Shown here: positions 5,289 through 5,343 of the stretch, in pieces
Layout of the letters: each line of letters starts with the position of its first letter
How positions within the stretch are numbered: position 1 is the stretch's first letter
Origin: Cyclobacteriaceae bacterium
GTDB lineage: Bacteria; Bacteroidota; Bacteroidia; Cytophagales; Cyclobacteriaceae
Length of the DNA: 5,343 bases
Assembly: GCA_013140395.1 (NCBI GenBank)
Contig: JABFSY010000118.1
Location: 1 to 5,343 of the forward strand
Direction: 5' to 3'
The notes under the pieces: generated by a model
What the model was told of the DNA's origin: nothing
Seen by the model: the letters and a program-made list of their open reading frames with translations, nothing else
The model's database searches: none
Made by a program: the position numbers and the translations under genes

Positions 5289-5343
5289 ATGAAAAAGATG
5301 CGCTTTACCGAGGCCCAAATTATTGGGATACTCAACGAACAAT
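5289..5343 (+). CDS. IS3-family-like transposase OrfA, N-terminal fragment
   Basis: Only the first 18 codons are visible: MKKMRFTEAQIIGILNEQ. This is the typical start of the helix-turn-helix OrfA protein (Tnp_1/HTH type) of IS3-family elements, in which K(K/R).(K/R)F(T/S)..QI..IL.E is conserved and the following part binds the IS ends. The frame is open to the window edge. The ATG is taken because the protein similarity begins right there; no Shine-Dalgarno is present, as for the other genes in the window. In IS3 elements OrfA is usually followed by OrfB, the DDE integrase, through a -1 frameshift, which would lie downstream. The match rests on 18 residues, but they are the most recognisable ones of the family. 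Confidence 0.8.
   Translation, partial: MKKMRFTEAQIIGILNEQ

Larger units (their letters stand above)
5229..5343 (+). mobile_element. Left end of an IS3-family-like insertion sequence (truncated by window)
   Basis: Thioredoxin coding sequence stops making sense after base 5228, and the next sequence begins TGATATTTTTG. IS3-family ends start with TG, and the first transposase codon lies 60 bases in, a usual distance. The encoded transposase start fits the family. The exact end is not certain: a second TGA at 5238 (TGAACAGG) is also a possible terminus, but 5229 is where the protein similarity breaks. A target duplication, probably 3-5 bases ending in GGC, cannot be checked because the right end is outside the window. 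Confidence 0.75.

Noticed and set aside
1..5343. CRISPR array, tRNA, rRNA or defence system
   Set aside because: No regularly spaced repeats, no tRNA-like cloverleaf and no defence-type protein domains were seen; nearly all bases are explained by the listed genes.

Overview
The window looks like chromosomal DNA of a Bacteroidota bacterium, probably from the Cytophagales side of the phylum (inferred). Four things point there: no gene has a clear Shine-Dalgarno sequence, two intergenic regions carry exact matches to the Bacteroidota -7 promoter element TAnnTTTG, base composition is moderately AT-rich, and several encoded families (PepSY-TM-like, DUF6132-like, short Crp/Fnr regulators) are typical of the phylum. 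All genes lie on the + strand.

Bases 1-2513 are housekeeping. The window opens inside moeA (molybdenum cofactor synthesis; its first codons lie upstream). A 47-base gap with a good -7 element follows, then a complete ffh (SRP GTPase). Bases 2578-3732 hold a tight pair: a small PepSY-associated membrane protein and, 3 bases later, a Crp/Fnr-type regulator.

From 3795 to the right edge runs a compact run of small genes: a YgaP-like (DUF2892) membrane protein, a two-cysteine DUF6132-like membrane protein overlapping it by 14 bases, a single-domain rhodanese, an OsmC-family protein and a thioredoxin. The set resembles a sulfur/persulfide and peroxide handling module, with E. coli YgaP (rhodanese plus membrane domain) encoded here as separate proteins.

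The 62-base gap in front of this run holds the most informative regulatory signal in the window. It has a near-perfect CRP-type palindrome (TGTGA-N6-TCACT) that overlaps the stop codon of the regulator gene. Its centre lies about 41 bases upstream of the start site predicted from a TAGTTTTG -7 element. The regulator's recognition helix keeps all three residues that E. coli CRP uses to read TGTGA. The Crp/Fnr protein is therefore a strong candidate direct activator of the module.

The thioredoxin gene is broken. After 64 residues, just before the cis-proline half of the fold, the sequence changes to the left end of an IS3-family-like insertion sequence. The IS leader contains a 9-bp inverted repeat, and the first 18 codons of a transposase (OrfA type) run off the right edge. 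The strain has probably lost this thioredoxin, and anything downstream in the same transcript may be affected.
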